From Loigolactobacillus binensis (GTDB lineage: Bacteria > Bacillota > Bacilli > Lactobacillales > Lactobacillaceae), in the NCBI RefSeq assembly GCF_005405165.1, contig NZ_BJDN01000001.1, forward strand, positions 124,001 through 188,000: a DNA stretch of 64,000 nucleotides. Reading direction: 5' to 3'. Made by a program: the position numbers and the translations under genes. The notes under the pieces were generated by a model. That model saw only the letters and a list, made by a program, of their open reading frames with translations, ran no database searches and was not told where the DNA came from. Below, piece after piece: positions 1 to 9,456 of the stretch (positions within the stretch are counted from its first letter, which is position 1; the number at the start of each line of letters is the position of its first letter).

Positions 1-303
1 TATTCATCTTCTATGTGGGGCGAGAACAGTTTAGTTGAAGCGAGTACGCAGACCATGAAATCTGATGCTCATGTTATTATTCAAACAGATAACACACAAA
101 GCGTGGTTACTGCTGACCAGGCCCAAGCTACCATGGCTGCTGGTGTGACGGCAATTAAACCAACGGTGATCGTAACCACAACTGCATTGCCTCAAACTGG
201 GGCTGATCATGAACAGACACTAATGATTACATTAGTCGGTATGATTGGTATAGTTAGTGCAATAGGATTATTAAATTTAAGAAGGAGCGGCACTATAAGT
301 TAG
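1..303 (+). CDS. LPXTG-anchored small surface protein, 5' partial
   Basis: The frame is open from base 1, so the gene starts before the window and its signal peptide is not visible. The readable part is a Thr/Ala/Val-rich stretch that ends in LPQTG, a hydrophobic segment and a basic tail (LRRSG), which is a complete class A sortase sorting signal. The protein would be linked to peptidoglycan. A short LPXTG protein next to WxL and DUF916 genes matches the CscD-type partner of lactobacillar cell-surface complexes. An ATG at 13 lies in frame, but nothing after it looks like a signal peptide, so it is unlikely to be the true start. The role is inferred from context only. Confidence 0.8.
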   Translation, partial: YSSSMWGENSLVEASTQTMKSDAHVIIQTDNTQSVVTADQAQATMAAGVTAIKPTVIVTTTALPQTGADHEQTLMITLVGMIGIVSAIGLLNLRRSGTIS

Positions 304-376
304 CTTTATTAGTAGCCTATTGCAATTGGACGGTTAAATCGTCAAAAAAATAAGGACCTTGAGAGGGGAAAACATC

Positions 377-1129
377 ATGCAACTTTCTACTAAGTTAGTG
401 ACATTAATGGGGACAGCGGTGTTAGGTTTCAGTGCATTTGTGCCCGCCATTGGCGTAAGTGCCGCCACTGGATTTATTACTGGGACAAATGAGCCGACCG
501 CTACTTTGCCGGCAGCTACTTCTGCCGATCCGAATGACACTGCTGGAACTGCTTCTGGCCAGTCTGATGCACATGTTACTGTGACTACTGGTTATTTGAC
601 TTTAATGCAGGTGCCAGATTTTAACTTTGGCGTGGTTCAACCAGGAACTAATAACAAAATTTTAAAAGATAACGTCGGGTTGGCTACGGATGATGGTAAT
701 AGTGACGGGATATTACAGGTCAATGATTATCGTAGCGGTGCTGATGATACTGCCACAGGTTTAGGGTATACAGTAACTGCTAAATTAGGGACTTTTACCG
801 GCTTAGCTGACCCCACCGGTGTTGCGGGTGGCGCTGCAGAAGCCGGGACTTCAACTGATGCTGGGTTTAAACTTAACCTTAATCAGGCAGCCTTAGGAAC
901 GCAAACGGGTAGTACCACAACTTCAGGTGAATCTGTAGCGGCAGCCTTAACTGAAGGTGGCTCTGGACAAGTTATTAATTTTGCTGCTGGTAGTGGTTAT
1001 GGTTCAACGGTTGTTGACTACGCCGCCAAATCTGCCGCAACCTTGAATGTACCGGCGACGGTAGCGAAAGGTTCATATGATGCACCGATCACTTGGACAG
1101 TCAGTGCTGCCCCAGGAACCAATGCTTAA
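377..1129 (+). CDS. Small WxL-domain surface protein
   Basis: A secreted protein of 250 residues with a signal peptide ending near VSAATG. ATG 377 was chosen because GAGAGGGG (361-368) lies 8 bases upstream; the in-frame TTG at 359 has no such site. The C-terminal half has the WxL layout: a proximal motif GYTVTAKL and a distal motif ITWTVSAAP eleven residues before the end. WxL domains bind peptidoglycan non-covalently. The usual proximal Trp is replaced by Tyr, and both motifs end in Val rather than Leu, so this is a divergent member. It is followed by a terminator and then by the DUF916 genes with which it probably forms a surface complex. Confidence 0.88.
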   Translation: MQLSTKLVTLMGTAVLGFSAFVPAIGVSAATGFITGTNEPTATLPAATSADPNDTAGTASGQSDAHVTVTTGYLTLMQVPDFNFGVVQPGTNNKILKDNVGLATDDGNSDGILQVNDYRSGADDTATGLGYTVTAKLGTFTGLADPTGVAGGAAEAGTSTDAGFKLNLNQAALGTQTGSTTTSGESVAAALTEGGSGQVINFAAGSGYGSTVVDYAAKSAATLNVPATVAKGSYDAPITWTVSAAPGTNA

Positions 1130-1159
1130 TTAGCTTCATAATGAGTTAGGATCATTTGC

Positions 1160-1201
1160 TAAAGGGGGAAGGCAGCTGAGCTGGCGTACCCCTTTATTTT
1201 T
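1160..1201 (+). terminator. Intrinsic terminator after WxL gene
   Basis: TAAAGGGG (1160-1167) pairs with CCCCTTTA (1189-1196) around a further palindromic core (CAGCTGAGCTG), followed by five T residues. It separates the WxL gene from the DUF916 operon. Bases 1202-1324 hold no gene and no clear promoter consensus. Confidence 0.8.
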
Positions 1202-1339
1202 ATAGCGTATCAGGGAAACGGTCGGTCTGATCAAAGCATTAGATATTGTATTCAGGATTATTCGGCTGGGTAGCCAAAGGCAGCAATTAGGTTCAAGATG
1301 ATATTATCAGTAGTTGTAAATTGAGTGGGGGTCGATGAA

Positions 1340-2383
1340 ATGAAATGGTTACGAACTTGGGGACTAGCATTATTAATCTTATTTTTGGGTGGCTTAATTG
1401 GTGGTCGCCAAGTGCAGGCAGCAACGAACAGTAATTTTACGGTGCTGCCGCAGTATTCAGAAAATCAACGGGCCCAGAATGGGTATATTAATGTGTTGGC
1501 AACACCAGGCCAACAACAAACGATTACCGTGGCCGTTAAGAATTTAACCCAAAAAGAGCGTACTTTCGCTGCCGCACTTTACACCGGCTACACCAGTGCT
1601 AATGGGCAAATTGCTTACGATAAGGCGGCAATACCTAAAGATAGTACGCTGACTTATTCATTACGCCAACAAACCGAAAAGCCAAGGAAGCAGATCGTCA
1701 AGGTCGCCGCGAATGGCAGCACCAATGTGACCTTTATCGTTAACGTGCCTAACAAAAGCTTTCCTGGATTGATCGCCGGTGGGGTACGAGTATGGCCTTT
1801 GCATGAAAAGGCTGAAGTGACCACTACGCAAAAGCAGACCTTGATGCGAAATAAATATGCCTTTGGGATGCCGGTGTTGATTCGGGTTCGCGATGTGGTG
1901 GGTAACGCCAAGCTAAAATTAAATAATATTTATCCCGGGATCAAAAATGGGCGCACTACGGTTTTTGTGAATACGCAAAATACAGCGCCGTGGCTATTAC
2001 CGGCGGCAACAATGACCGCCAAGATCAGTAAAAAAGGAAGTAGCCAGGTTCTGCATAAAACAGTGACCAGCAGTATGTCGATGGCGGCCAATTCAAATTA
2101 TAATTTGGCAATTGATTGGGACAAGCAACGTTTAGAAGCCGGCACCTATCATTTGAGTTACACGGCTAAGGCAACTGGCGGGACATTAGGCTGGCACTTC
2201 GCGCGTGATTTTACGATCTCAGCGGCCGCCGCGGCCAAATATAACAAGCAGGCTGGATACAAACCAAATTATCTGTGGCTATACATTGTGATCGGTGCTT
2301 TGATCCTGATCCTGTTAGTTCTTAGTGGTTATTTACTCGGTCGGCGTGGCCGGCAAGCGGATGATCGCAATGAAAAAGCTTAA
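1340..2383 (+). CDS. DUF916/DUF3324 membrane-anchored surface protein 1
   Basis: A protein of 347 residues. ATG 1340 is preceded by GTGGGGG (1325-1331). It has an N-terminal signal peptide cleaved near VQAAT, a DUF916 domain with the characteristic opening NFTVLPQYSENQ and a later segment FPGLIAGGVRVWP, then a DUF3324-like beta domain, one C-terminal membrane helix (about residues 312-333) and a basic cytosolic tail. Proteins of this type are the CscA partners of WxL proteins. It is the first of three paralogues in a row, overlapping the next by 14 bases, so translation is probably coupled. Confidence 0.87.
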   Translation: MKWLRTWGLALLILFLGGLIGGRQVQAATNSNFTVLPQYSENQRAQNGYINVLATPGQQQTITVAVKNLTQKERTFAAALYTGYTSANGQIAYDKAAIPKDSTLTYSLRQQTEKPRKQIVKVAANGSTNVTFIVNVPNKSFPGLIAGGVRVWPLHEKAEVTTTQKQTLMRNKYAFGMPVLIRVRDVVGNAKLKLNNIYPGIKNGRTTVFVNTQNTAPWLLPAATMTAKISKKGSSQVLHKTVTSSMSMAANSNYNLAIDWDKQRLEAGTYHLSYTAKATGGTLGWHFARDFTISAAAAAKYNKQAGYKPNYLWLYIVIGALILILLVLSGYLLGRRGRQADDRNEKA

Positions 2384-3320
2384 TTATTGGTTATTAGCGT
2401 TGGCATTTCTGGTCCTACTATTAGCTGGTCAACCGGTTATAGCCGCGAGCAACAATATTGCGGTGGTGCCGCAGATCACAGGCAGTCATTCAGAACGGTT
2501 TCAGCTTATTGTTAAGCCGGGTACGACCCGCAAGTTGCAAGTGACGCTCACTAATTTTGCTGCAACCAGCCAAACAATCGTACTGACCCCGCGTAACGCC
2601 ACTACCTCCGCACAGGGAAAAATCGGGTTTACTCGTGCCGGTAAGCTTAATGAGGCACCGGATTTTCGCCAAATGGTCACGCCGCAACGGTATAAATTAG
2701 CCGCACACGCTAAAAAGTTAGTAACGATCAGGCTGCAGGTGCCGCCGCAAAAATTTAGCGGCTTACTGATTGGGGGGCTACATTTTTATTCGGCTACTGA
2801 TCACGCTGCGGTGGTAGATGTGCCGGTGTGGCTTACTGAAACGAATCGTAGTGTGCCACCTCGACTGGCTTTAGCCGGCATAACGGCACGGACGTATGGT
2901 GGCCAACCGTATTTGCTGATCAATTTGGAGAACCGTAGTGAGGCTTTACTGAAAAAGGTTACCGTTGATTTGAAAATCACACATGCTGGTTTATTGGGTA
3001 TCGGCAGTACAACTAATTCCTTTGTCCAAACGTATCCGTCTTTCGCACCGTACACGCAACTGCCGCTGGTTTGGGGACGAGCTAAGAATCCTGTTCAAAG
3101 CGGCCGCTATCAGATTACCGGCACGATCACCAGTCAAGGGAAGCAGTGGTCTATCAAGCAACGAACGGTATTAACGCGAGCTGCTGCCAAACAGGCCAAC
3201 GCTAAAGCCTCTAATTTAGTTCAAGATTATACCTGGCTACTGCTGTTGGTGATCGGTTTGTTGATCGTTGTGAATGTCCTGGTTATTGCCAAGATCATCC
3301 GCAAATACAAGCGGAGATAG
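2370..3320 (+). CDS. DUF916/DUF3324 membrane-anchored surface protein 2
   Basis: A protein of 316 residues, paralogous to its neighbours. The signal peptide ends near VIAASN and is followed by IAVVPQITG. The central KFSGLLIGGLHFYS corresponds to the GLI(A/I)GG segment of protein 1, and one C-terminal membrane helix is followed by KIIRKYKRR. ATG 2370 overlaps the end of the upstream gene; ATG 2361 is a possible alternative, and neither has a strong ribosome binding site, which suggests translational coupling. It is the shortest of the three copies. It probably acts at the membrane-wall interface with the WxL proteins. Confidence 0.85.
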   Translation: MKKLNYWLLALAFLVLLLAGQPVIAASNNIAVVPQITGSHSERFQLIVKPGTTRKLQVTLTNFAATSQTIVLTPRNATTSAQGKIGFTRAGKLNEAPDFRQMVTPQRYKLAAHAKKLVTIRLQVPPQKFSGLLIGGLHFYSATDHAAVVDVPVWLTETNRSVPPRLALAGITARTYGGQPYLLINLENRSEALLKKVTVDLKITHAGLLGIGSTTNSFVQTYPSFAPYTQLPLVWGRAKNPVQSGRYQITGTITSQGKQWSIKQRTVLTRAAAKQANAKASNLVQDYTWLLLLVIGLLIVVNVLVIAKIIRKYKRR

Positions 3321-3406
3321 TGTGGTGGCCGCCTGATTGCTGGTAATTTGGTAGAAAATAAAGTTAACAGTGTAAGCGACGGCTGCTTTTGGAAAGGATG
3401 ATCGCA

Positions 3407-4465
3407 GTGAATAAGTGGAGCTGGCGAAGGGTTGGTTTAATGTTGCTGGGGTTGGTGGCCAGTTTGAGTATTGGGGCACAGTCAGTCACTGCTAAGGTAC
3501 GCAACAGCTATTCGTTGACGGCACAGCTACCGGTCACGCAAACCAACGCTAACGTCACTTACTTTGATTTAACGGCGCCGGAAAATAGTGTGCAGCCACT
3601 GACCGTGATCGTGACCAATCATGCGGCACAAGCGCAGCAGGTGACCGTCAGTGCCAATGATGCTTATACCGCCAATAGTGGCTTGATCAGCTACGATCAT
3701 GCTGCAGTCAAAACGTTAAATTCGCCGCAAGCATTGCGTTTCAGCAAGTTAGTGCAGGGTCGGCGCACGCAAACCGTTAGTGTTGCGGCTGGTAAGGCCA
3801 CCAAGGTCACGTTTAAAGTTAAAATGCCGGCTACCCCATTTAACGGGCTGATTCTCGGTGGTATTCGTTCAGTGGCGGTGGTCGGTGCCGGCAGTGCTGG
3901 GGTACAAAGCCAGGTGGCCTATAATTTAAGCGTGGTATTACGGCATAATGCCACACCGGTAATGCCTAAAGTGCAGCTCAAACGTATTTTACCAGGTGTA
4001 CAGTTAGGAAAATCCGGTATCCGTGTGCAGCTACAAAATACGCAGGCGGCCATTGTCAGTCAAATGACTTTTACCGGAACTGTGACTAAACGTGGTGCTG
4101 ATAAAGCAAGCGCGCACTACCAACAACACCAATTACAAATGGCGCCGCATTCAGAATTTAATTATTTTATGCCCACTAAAACACTAGCGCCAGGTCATTA
4201 TAAGCTACAAGTGCGGTTAACTGGGCGAAATGGATATGCACAGGTATTGACTAAGCAATTTCACGTGACTGCCGGCCAACAACTTAGTTCGACTGCGCCA
4301 GCCTTAAAAGCGCAAGCAATTAATTGGTGGTTTTATGGGATTATGGCGGCATTAGGCTTATTAAGCGCAATGATTTTAATTTATTGGGGCTATCGTCAGG
4401 GCCGTATTGGCGGACCGCGCCACCGGCAAAAGGCACGAGGAGGCCATGATAATGATAAAAGTTAA
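3407..4465 (+). CDS. DUF916/DUF3324 membrane-anchored surface protein 3
   Basis: A protein of 352 residues. GTG 3407 was chosen because GGAAAGG (3391-3397) lies 9 bases upstream; ATG 3398 is too close to that site. The signal peptide ends near SVTAK. The DUF916 region starts with SLTAQLPVTQ and contains PFNGLILGGIRSV. A DUF3324-like region, one C-terminal membrane helix beginning WWFYGIMAALG, and a highly basic tail follow. The gene overlaps the next by 14 bases, tying the last DUF916 protein to the large WxL protein in one operon. Confidence 0.86.
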   Translation: MNKWSWRRVGLMLLGLVASLSIGAQSVTAKVRNSYSLTAQLPVTQTNANVTYFDLTAPENSVQPLTVIVTNHAAQAQQVTVSANDAYTANSGLISYDHAAVKTLNSPQALRFSKLVQGRRTQTVSVAAGKATKVTFKVKMPATPFNGLILGGIRSVAVVGAGSAGVQSQVAYNLSVVLRHNATPVMPKVQLKRILPGVQLGKSGIRVQLQNTQAAIVSQMTFTGTVTKRGADKASAHYQQHQLQMAPHSEFNYFMPTKTLAPGHYKLQVRLTGRNGYAQVLTKQFHVTAGQQLSSTAPALKAQAINWWFYGIMAALGLLSAMILIYWGYRQGRIGGPRHRQKARGGHDNDKS

Positions 4466-7400
4466 ATCACGGTTGAAATTTGGACTGCTAATTATTTCTG
4501 GTTTTGCGGTGTTGCTATGGGCCGGCGTTAACGTTCAAGCAGCAGTGACGGTCTATGATAATACTGGTAGTGGGACTGCCAGCTTTGATAATAACAATTA
4601 TACAAGCACAACTGGCATGACCATGAAAACTGGGAGCGCGACACAAGGGGGAACGTCACTAAGTGATGAATCAGGCGTTAGTTTGGCTTTCAATAGTGCT
4701 AATTTGACGACACAATATAATGCTGATACGACTTACAATAGCAATAATAATTTGGAAGCGGGTAGTGGAACCGGTGCTAAACTTAATATCACTAATGGTT
4801 TAATGACCAACGGCAACCCGCCTTATACAGGTGGGTACATTAAGGTAGCGGGCACACTAGGTTTTACCGCAAATATTAAATCTAGTTTGGATATTAAAGA
4901 AGTCGAAGCAGGTAATTATGGGGCGATGGTCAAAGTAACTTTGCCAACTGATGTTGATGCTAGTCAGTTGCAAGATGCGATCAAATGGGATAAAGCTTAT
5001 TTCTCGCTTACGTTAAGCCCGCCCTTAAGTGGGCTGATCGGAACGCCTAACTTCCCAATGCAATTTGATCACCACGTTTATTTAGATCCCGATAATAAAA
5101 ATATATTCTATTTAAAAGTTAAAGGCATTCCGATCCAGGCGGTGACCAGTGGCTCTTCGGCCTATTTAAAAATGATGCGCAGCCAAGATCAAACTGATTT
5201 AGCTAATAATATGACTTCAGCCGGCAATCAGTTGAAGCCAACTGCATTGGCCACAGCCGGTGTTACCAGTAAAACGAATGGGGCGGGCTTAGTTGTGCCG
5301 GGTGGCTATGATTATGGCTTCAGCGTGCTTTTTAATCCTAGCCTTTCACCGAGCCTAATTAATTATGGGAGTGCGATGCAAGCCCAAGGTGATATTGGTT
5401 GGAGCTTTGCAATGGTCAAAAACTTTAGTGCCTTAGGCTTTAGTAATATTCAAGGAACTGCTAATATCAACTTCTATGTTGATGTGGCTAAATATCAGGG
5501 GAATGTCGCTGATCATTCACCTAATAAGCAATTGACCGCCGGTAAGTTACCGCCATCACCTCGAGCTGACGGCTTGTTTGCTATGAAGATCGGTGTTTAC
5601 GGCACCGATCAATTGAAGGATCCCTTTTCTAGTAGCGCTAGTCGCACCACCGCTGGGAAGACCCCATTGGAATATGCATTGGTTGACCCAGCGGCCACGC
5701 CGTTAGCAAGTACCCTCACCACTAATATGACTTCCTGGAATGCTTACGTTAGCCCTTGGGATACAAAGCAGTCATTGAATACAGCGACCTCAGCGTGGGA
5801 ATCAGTTGGCGGCGTTAAAACACGACTAAATAATATTTCGTTAGCCGATACCTTAACTGATCGAACGGTGACTTTAAATGCACTGACTGACGGTATCCTG
5901 GTGACAAAGGGTAAGGGAAGTGACGTTGCTGGGACTGATTATTCTGGCACCACCGCGCCAATATTAGGTGCCGTTGGGACTGATCGCTTTGCCCGGGTCG
6001 TGGATTATTTTGATACCACAACTGGTGATGCGACAACTGCGGCGACTGACAAAATACTGAATACTAAGGCGACGCTAACAACTAAGGCCTATACCGCAGC
6101 TACTGCAGGCCAGGCCGCACCTAGTACGGATCCCAGCCTGACCTTACCGACAACTGATACCACCGCTAATAAGAACTACCTTTATTACACAGGAACTAGT
6201 ACAAGTACGGCCGGTACGGCGATCCCGATCTTAGGGGCGCCATTGTTCTTCACTCAAACCAACCTGCCAGCAGCGCCAACAATCAATTGGAATAGCGATA
6301 ATGTGTATTACATCAAAAAAAGTGAAATAACGGCCGGTAAAACGGTGACGCTAAAAGGAACGTGGGCCGACGATTATGCCAATACTGATACACTCAGTGC
6401 CAGCGATGACAAATCAGGTAATACACTGAATGACTTTGCTAAGGTAGAAACAACGGATAATAAAACATTTAGTTTGGCGGTTACTAGTGGTGTTAAAGCC
6501 GCAACGTTGAATTTAGGTAGTGCTGGAACAGTGAGTGGTCTGCACACCATCACCGCAACGATCCAACGACCGGCACTTAAATTAGCCAATGGGGAAACGC
6601 TTATTGCCAATGCTAGCGCCAAAGCAGTCATCAACGTTTATGTCGTCGATGACTCAGTTGACTATCAGGTCACGGCACAGAAATATATTGCGAATAATGG
6701 TAATCAATTGACGCAGCAATATGTTCATGGACCGACCGCTGGCAACGATCAAACCGGTGACACACTAACCATGGTTGCCGTGTTTACAAATAATGGAAGC
6801 CAAACGATTACCACCCCGATCGTGGTCGTGCCGCTAGCCGCGCAGTTGCAACAAGTTGGTACGCCAACGGTCACCGTCAATGGTAAGGTGGTGACTGCCC
6901 AAGTTGTGCCGCTGGCTGGGTACTTCAATATTGTGTGGCCGGGGCCAATTGTTAAGGGCGATAAAGTGGTAGTCAAATATCAGGTCCAAGCGGTTGAGGC
7001 GCTACCAACTTTGGGACTGACCCCGGCTGACGTATTGATGGACCAAAGTGCCTATGTTGGCGCCACTAATAAGGTGACGTTATTACCGGCGGCTACGACT
7101 GGAAGTGTGGAAATAACACCGCCGACTAATTTAGAATTTGGCACTCATGCTGCCACACCCGGGGTGTACAAGAATATTGATGGGGATAAAACTCTGCTGG
7201 TTACTGATAATCGGGTAACGCCAGGACCGTGGACGATCACTGCCCAGCTTAGCGCGTTTGCTGCTGGCAGTCGTCAACTCACCGGAGAAACGGCCAAAAT
7301 TGATTTTGGCACACCAGCATTAAATAGTGCTGTTTTTACCGCTGGTGGCAGTGCCAATAAGTTGCTTAGTTACGATTATGCCGACAAGCAAACCAGTATG

Positions 7401-7505
7401 GCCTATACTTTCAAAAATATTCAGCTTCAATTAGCAGGGAATGCGATTCAACCAGGTGATTACCATGCTACGATCACGTATTCGTGGACTAATGGTGTGG
7501 AATGA
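4452..7505 (+). CDS. Large WxL-domain cell-surface protein (1017 residues)
   Basis: A secreted protein of 1017 residues. ATG 4452 lies 8 bases after GAGGAGG (4437-4443); ATG 4446 is only 2 bases away from it. The signal peptide ends near VNVQAAV. The body is rich in Thr, Ala, Asn and Gly, with beta-rich repetitive character and no Cys noticed. The C-terminus has the WxL layout: proximal GPWTITAQLSAF and distal YHATITYSWTNGVE at the very end. It should bind the wall through this domain and display the long N-terminal part. Ligand or adhesin activity cannot be read from sequence. It is the last gene of the surface operon. Confidence 0.86.
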   Translation: MIKVKSRLKFGLLIISGFAVLLWAGVNVQAAVTVYDNTGSGTASFDNNNYTSTTGMTMKTGSATQGGTSLSDESGVSLAFNSANLTTQYNADTTYNSNNNLEAGSGTGAKLNITNGLMTNGNPPYTGGYIKVAGTLGFTANIKSSLDIKEVEAGNYGAMVKVTLPTDVDASQLQDAIKWDKAYFSLTLSPPLSGLIGTPNFPMQFDHHVYLDPDNKNIFYLKVKGIPIQAVTSGSSAYLKMMRSQDQTDLANNMTSAGNQLKPTALATAGVTSKTNGAGLVVPGGYDYGFSVLFNPSLSPSLINYGSAMQAQGDIGWSFAMVKNFSALGFSNIQGTANINFYVDVAKYQGNVADHSPNKQLTAGKLPPSPRADGLFAMKIGVYGTDQLKDPFSSSASRTTAGKTPLEYALVDPAATPLASTLTTNMTSWNAYVSPWDTKQSLNTATSAWESVGGVKTRLNNISLADTLTDRTVTLNALTDGILVTKGKGSDVAGTDYSGTTAPILGAVGTDRFARVVDYFDTTTGDATTAATDKILNTKATLTTKAYTAATAGQAAPSTDPSLTLPTTDTTANKNYLYYTGTSTSTAGTAIPILGAPLFFTQTNLPAAPTINWNSDNVYYIKKSEITAGKTVTLKGTWADDYANTDTLSASDDKSGNTLNDFAKVETTDNKTFSLAVTSGVKAATLNLGSAGTVSGLHTITATIQRPALKLANGETLIANASAKAVINVYVVDDSVDYQVTAQKYIANNGNQLTQQYVHGPTAGNDQTGDTLTMVAVFTNNGSQTITTPIVVVPLAAQLQQVGTPTVTVNGKVVTAQVVPLAGYFNIVWPGPIVKGDKVVVKYQVQAVEALPTLGLTPADVLMDQSAYVGATNKVTLLPAATTGSVEITPPTNLEFGTHAATPGVYKNIDGDKTLLVTDNRVTPGPWTITAQLSAFAAGSRQLTGETAKIDFGTPALNSAVFTAGGSANKLLSYDYADKQTSMAYTFKNIQLQLAGNAIQPGDYHATITYSWTNGVE

Positions 7506-7559
7506 TCAAATTGGACTGGGCGCGGCGATGAATATTAGGGACGTTCAAATAAGCGCTAA

Positions 7560-7607
7560 AAAATAGGCGGTGGTGACATGATTAGCAATGTCACCGCCGT
7601 CTATTTC
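7560..7607. terminator. Bidirectional terminator between WxL gene and ade
   Basis: AAATAG-GGCGG plus GTGACAT (7573-7579) pairs with ATGTCAC (7588-7594)-CCGCC-CTATTT. A-rich and T-rich flanks on both sides let it serve both converging genes. Confidence 0.75.
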
Positions 7608-7611
7608 AGGT

Positions 7612-9390
7612 CTACTTGGTCTGACTTAAAATTGGGTCAAAATATTGTAATTTAGTGTAATCAACGTTACCGCCATCAGTGATGGCAAGATCAGGGATCG
7701 CTGTGATCGGTAAGAATGATAGGTAGAACAATGGATCTGGTAAGTGACTACCTAATTGTTCTGCTGCGTGTTTTAATTCTACTTCTTTAGCTGCTAGGGC
7801 TGGCGGGGTTAGGTCCGTCACGATCCCGGCGATCGGCAATTCTAGTAGCGCTAAGATCTGGCCGTCTTTAACCACAACTTGACCACCACCAACTTTGATC
7901 AGGGTGTTAGCCGCCAGGGCCATATCGGCAGTGTTAACCCCGGCAACAACTAAATTATTATCGTCCGGTGAGGCTGAGGTCGCGATGGCGCCAGCCTGTA
8001 ATGACCAGCCGGAAATAAACCCGCGGGCGTGATTGCCATTGATGCCGTAGCGTTCGATCACTGAAATTTTGGCCACATCTTGAGCAGGATCGGGTTGCAC
8101 AACGTGATTTTTAATGGTTAAGGTCACGTTCCGTTGTTTGCGAACAAAGGGACCGATACTTTTAATGGTAGCAACTTCCGCATGCCCTTGTGCTTGATCG
8201 ACTTGATAAGCAAAATCAGCAGCGGCTAAAGGGGTTAATTTAAGCTGGCCTTGAAGTTGTGGGCTCCGCTTCGGGGGAATAAAGTCGCTGACTACTTTTT
8301 GCTGCTTCGTGATGACTTGGCCTTTGCTAATGACCGTTTCGATGTTGAAGCTACCAGGTTGATCAACTAATAAAATATCGGCGGCTTTACCTGGCGCGAT
8401 CGAGCCCACTTGATCGTCGATCTGGTAAGCTTCGGCGCTATTGATCGTTGCCATTTGGATCGCGGTCATTGGGGCAACGCCTGCGTTAATGGCCAAACGC
8501 ACCATATGATCTAAATGCCCGTGTGCTAATATATCACGCGCGGTGACGTCATCGGTGCAAAAGCTTGTGTGGCGCGCCATTCCCGGTGCATTTTCCGTTA
8601 ATGCTTTGATATTCTCACTGAGAAATTTGGTGACGGATGATTCGCGGATCACCACGTGGACACCTTTACGTGCCTTTTCCAAAAATTCTTGGTGGCTGTA
8701 GCTTTCATGATCGACACGTACGCCGCTCATTAAAAATTGATTTAGGGCTCGGCCAGTAGCCATCGGGGCGCAACCGAAAATAGGTTGGTGGTAACGTTGC
8801 GCCGTGATCAAGGCGGCTAATGTGGCAGGATCCTTAGTTTGAACGGCCTCACGCACCGTTTCCCAGACTCCGTAACAATTTTCTGCTTGTTGGTAGCGCT
8901 CGTGATCGGCAGGGGTCACGTTATAAGCAATCGTGGATTTGGGAATTGTGTAGGGCGTTTTATAAGGTAGCCCCCAGAATACTTTAAGCGCGCTGGCAGT
9001 GATCTCAGTAAAGATCTCGGTTAGATCGGTTAAGCCGATCACGGAAATATATTCGTCTAAGCCAGAGACGATGCTGGTAGTGCCGTGGGGAACCACAGCT
9101 TCTGCAAAGCGGGTCATACTTAATTTGCTGCATTCCACATGAATATGACCGTCGATCAAACCAGGAACTAAATATTGACCACTGGCGTCAATGTGCCGGG
9201 TGTGCTCATCAACATAGGCCGTCACATCTGGATCCACGGCAACGATTTTACTTTTATAAATGGCGATGTTGGCAGGGTAGTATTCGGCGGTATTAACGTT
9301 GACTAAGGTACCATTTTCGATCACCAAATCAGCGGCCTGCTTAGCGGCACCGGCATCAATGTAACGACTTAATTCTGCTGTAGTTAACAA
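7612..9390 (-). CDS. ade: Adenine deaminase
   Basis: A protein of 592 residues in the amidohydrolase superfamily that converts adenine to hypoxanthine and ammonia. Visible features are the metal-binding GLIDGHIHVECSK near residue 78, a later HGHLDHMVRLA segment, IAPGKAADILLVD, and the C-terminal adenine deaminase domain with NGNHARGFISGW and SHDDNN-like SASPDDNN. The length is typical of AdeC. The start is TTG, preceded by GGAGG with 8 bases spacing. The NCS2 permease lies just upstream on the same strand (66 bases apart), so uptake and deamination of adenine are probably co-expressed. Confidence 0.92.
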   Translation of the reverse strand: MLTTAELSRYIDAGAAKQAADLVIENGTLVNVNTAEYYPANIAIYKSKIVAVDPDVTAYVDEHTRHIDASGQYLVPGLIDGHIHVECSKLSMTRFAEAVVPHGTTSIVSGLDEYISVIGLTDLTEIFTEITASALKVFWGLPYKTPYTIPKSTIAYNVTPADHERYQQAENCYGVWETVREAVQTKDPATLAALITAQRYHQPIFGCAPMATGRALNQFLMSGVRVDHESYSHQEFLEKARKGVHVVIRESSVTKFLSENIKALTENAPGMARHTSFCTDDVTARDILAHGHLDHMVRLAINAGVAPMTAIQMATINSAEAYQIDDQVGSIAPGKAADILLVDQPGSFNIETVISKGQVITKQQKVVSDFIPPKRSPQLQGQLKLTPLAAADFAYQVDQAQGHAEVATIKSIGPFVRKQRNVTLTIKNHVVQPDPAQDVAKISVIERYGINGNHARGFISGWSLQAGAIATSASPDDNNLVVAGVNTADMALAANTLIKVGGGQVVVKDGQILALLELPIAGIVTDLTPPALAAKEVELKHAAEQLGSHLPDPLFYLSFLPITAIPDLAITDGGNVDYTKLQYFDPILSQTK

Positions 9391-9456
9391 AAGTTATTCC
9401 TCCGTTTTCTTAGGTGAGTTCAAAATCAGCGTGAAGGGATCAGGTCACACGTCTAA

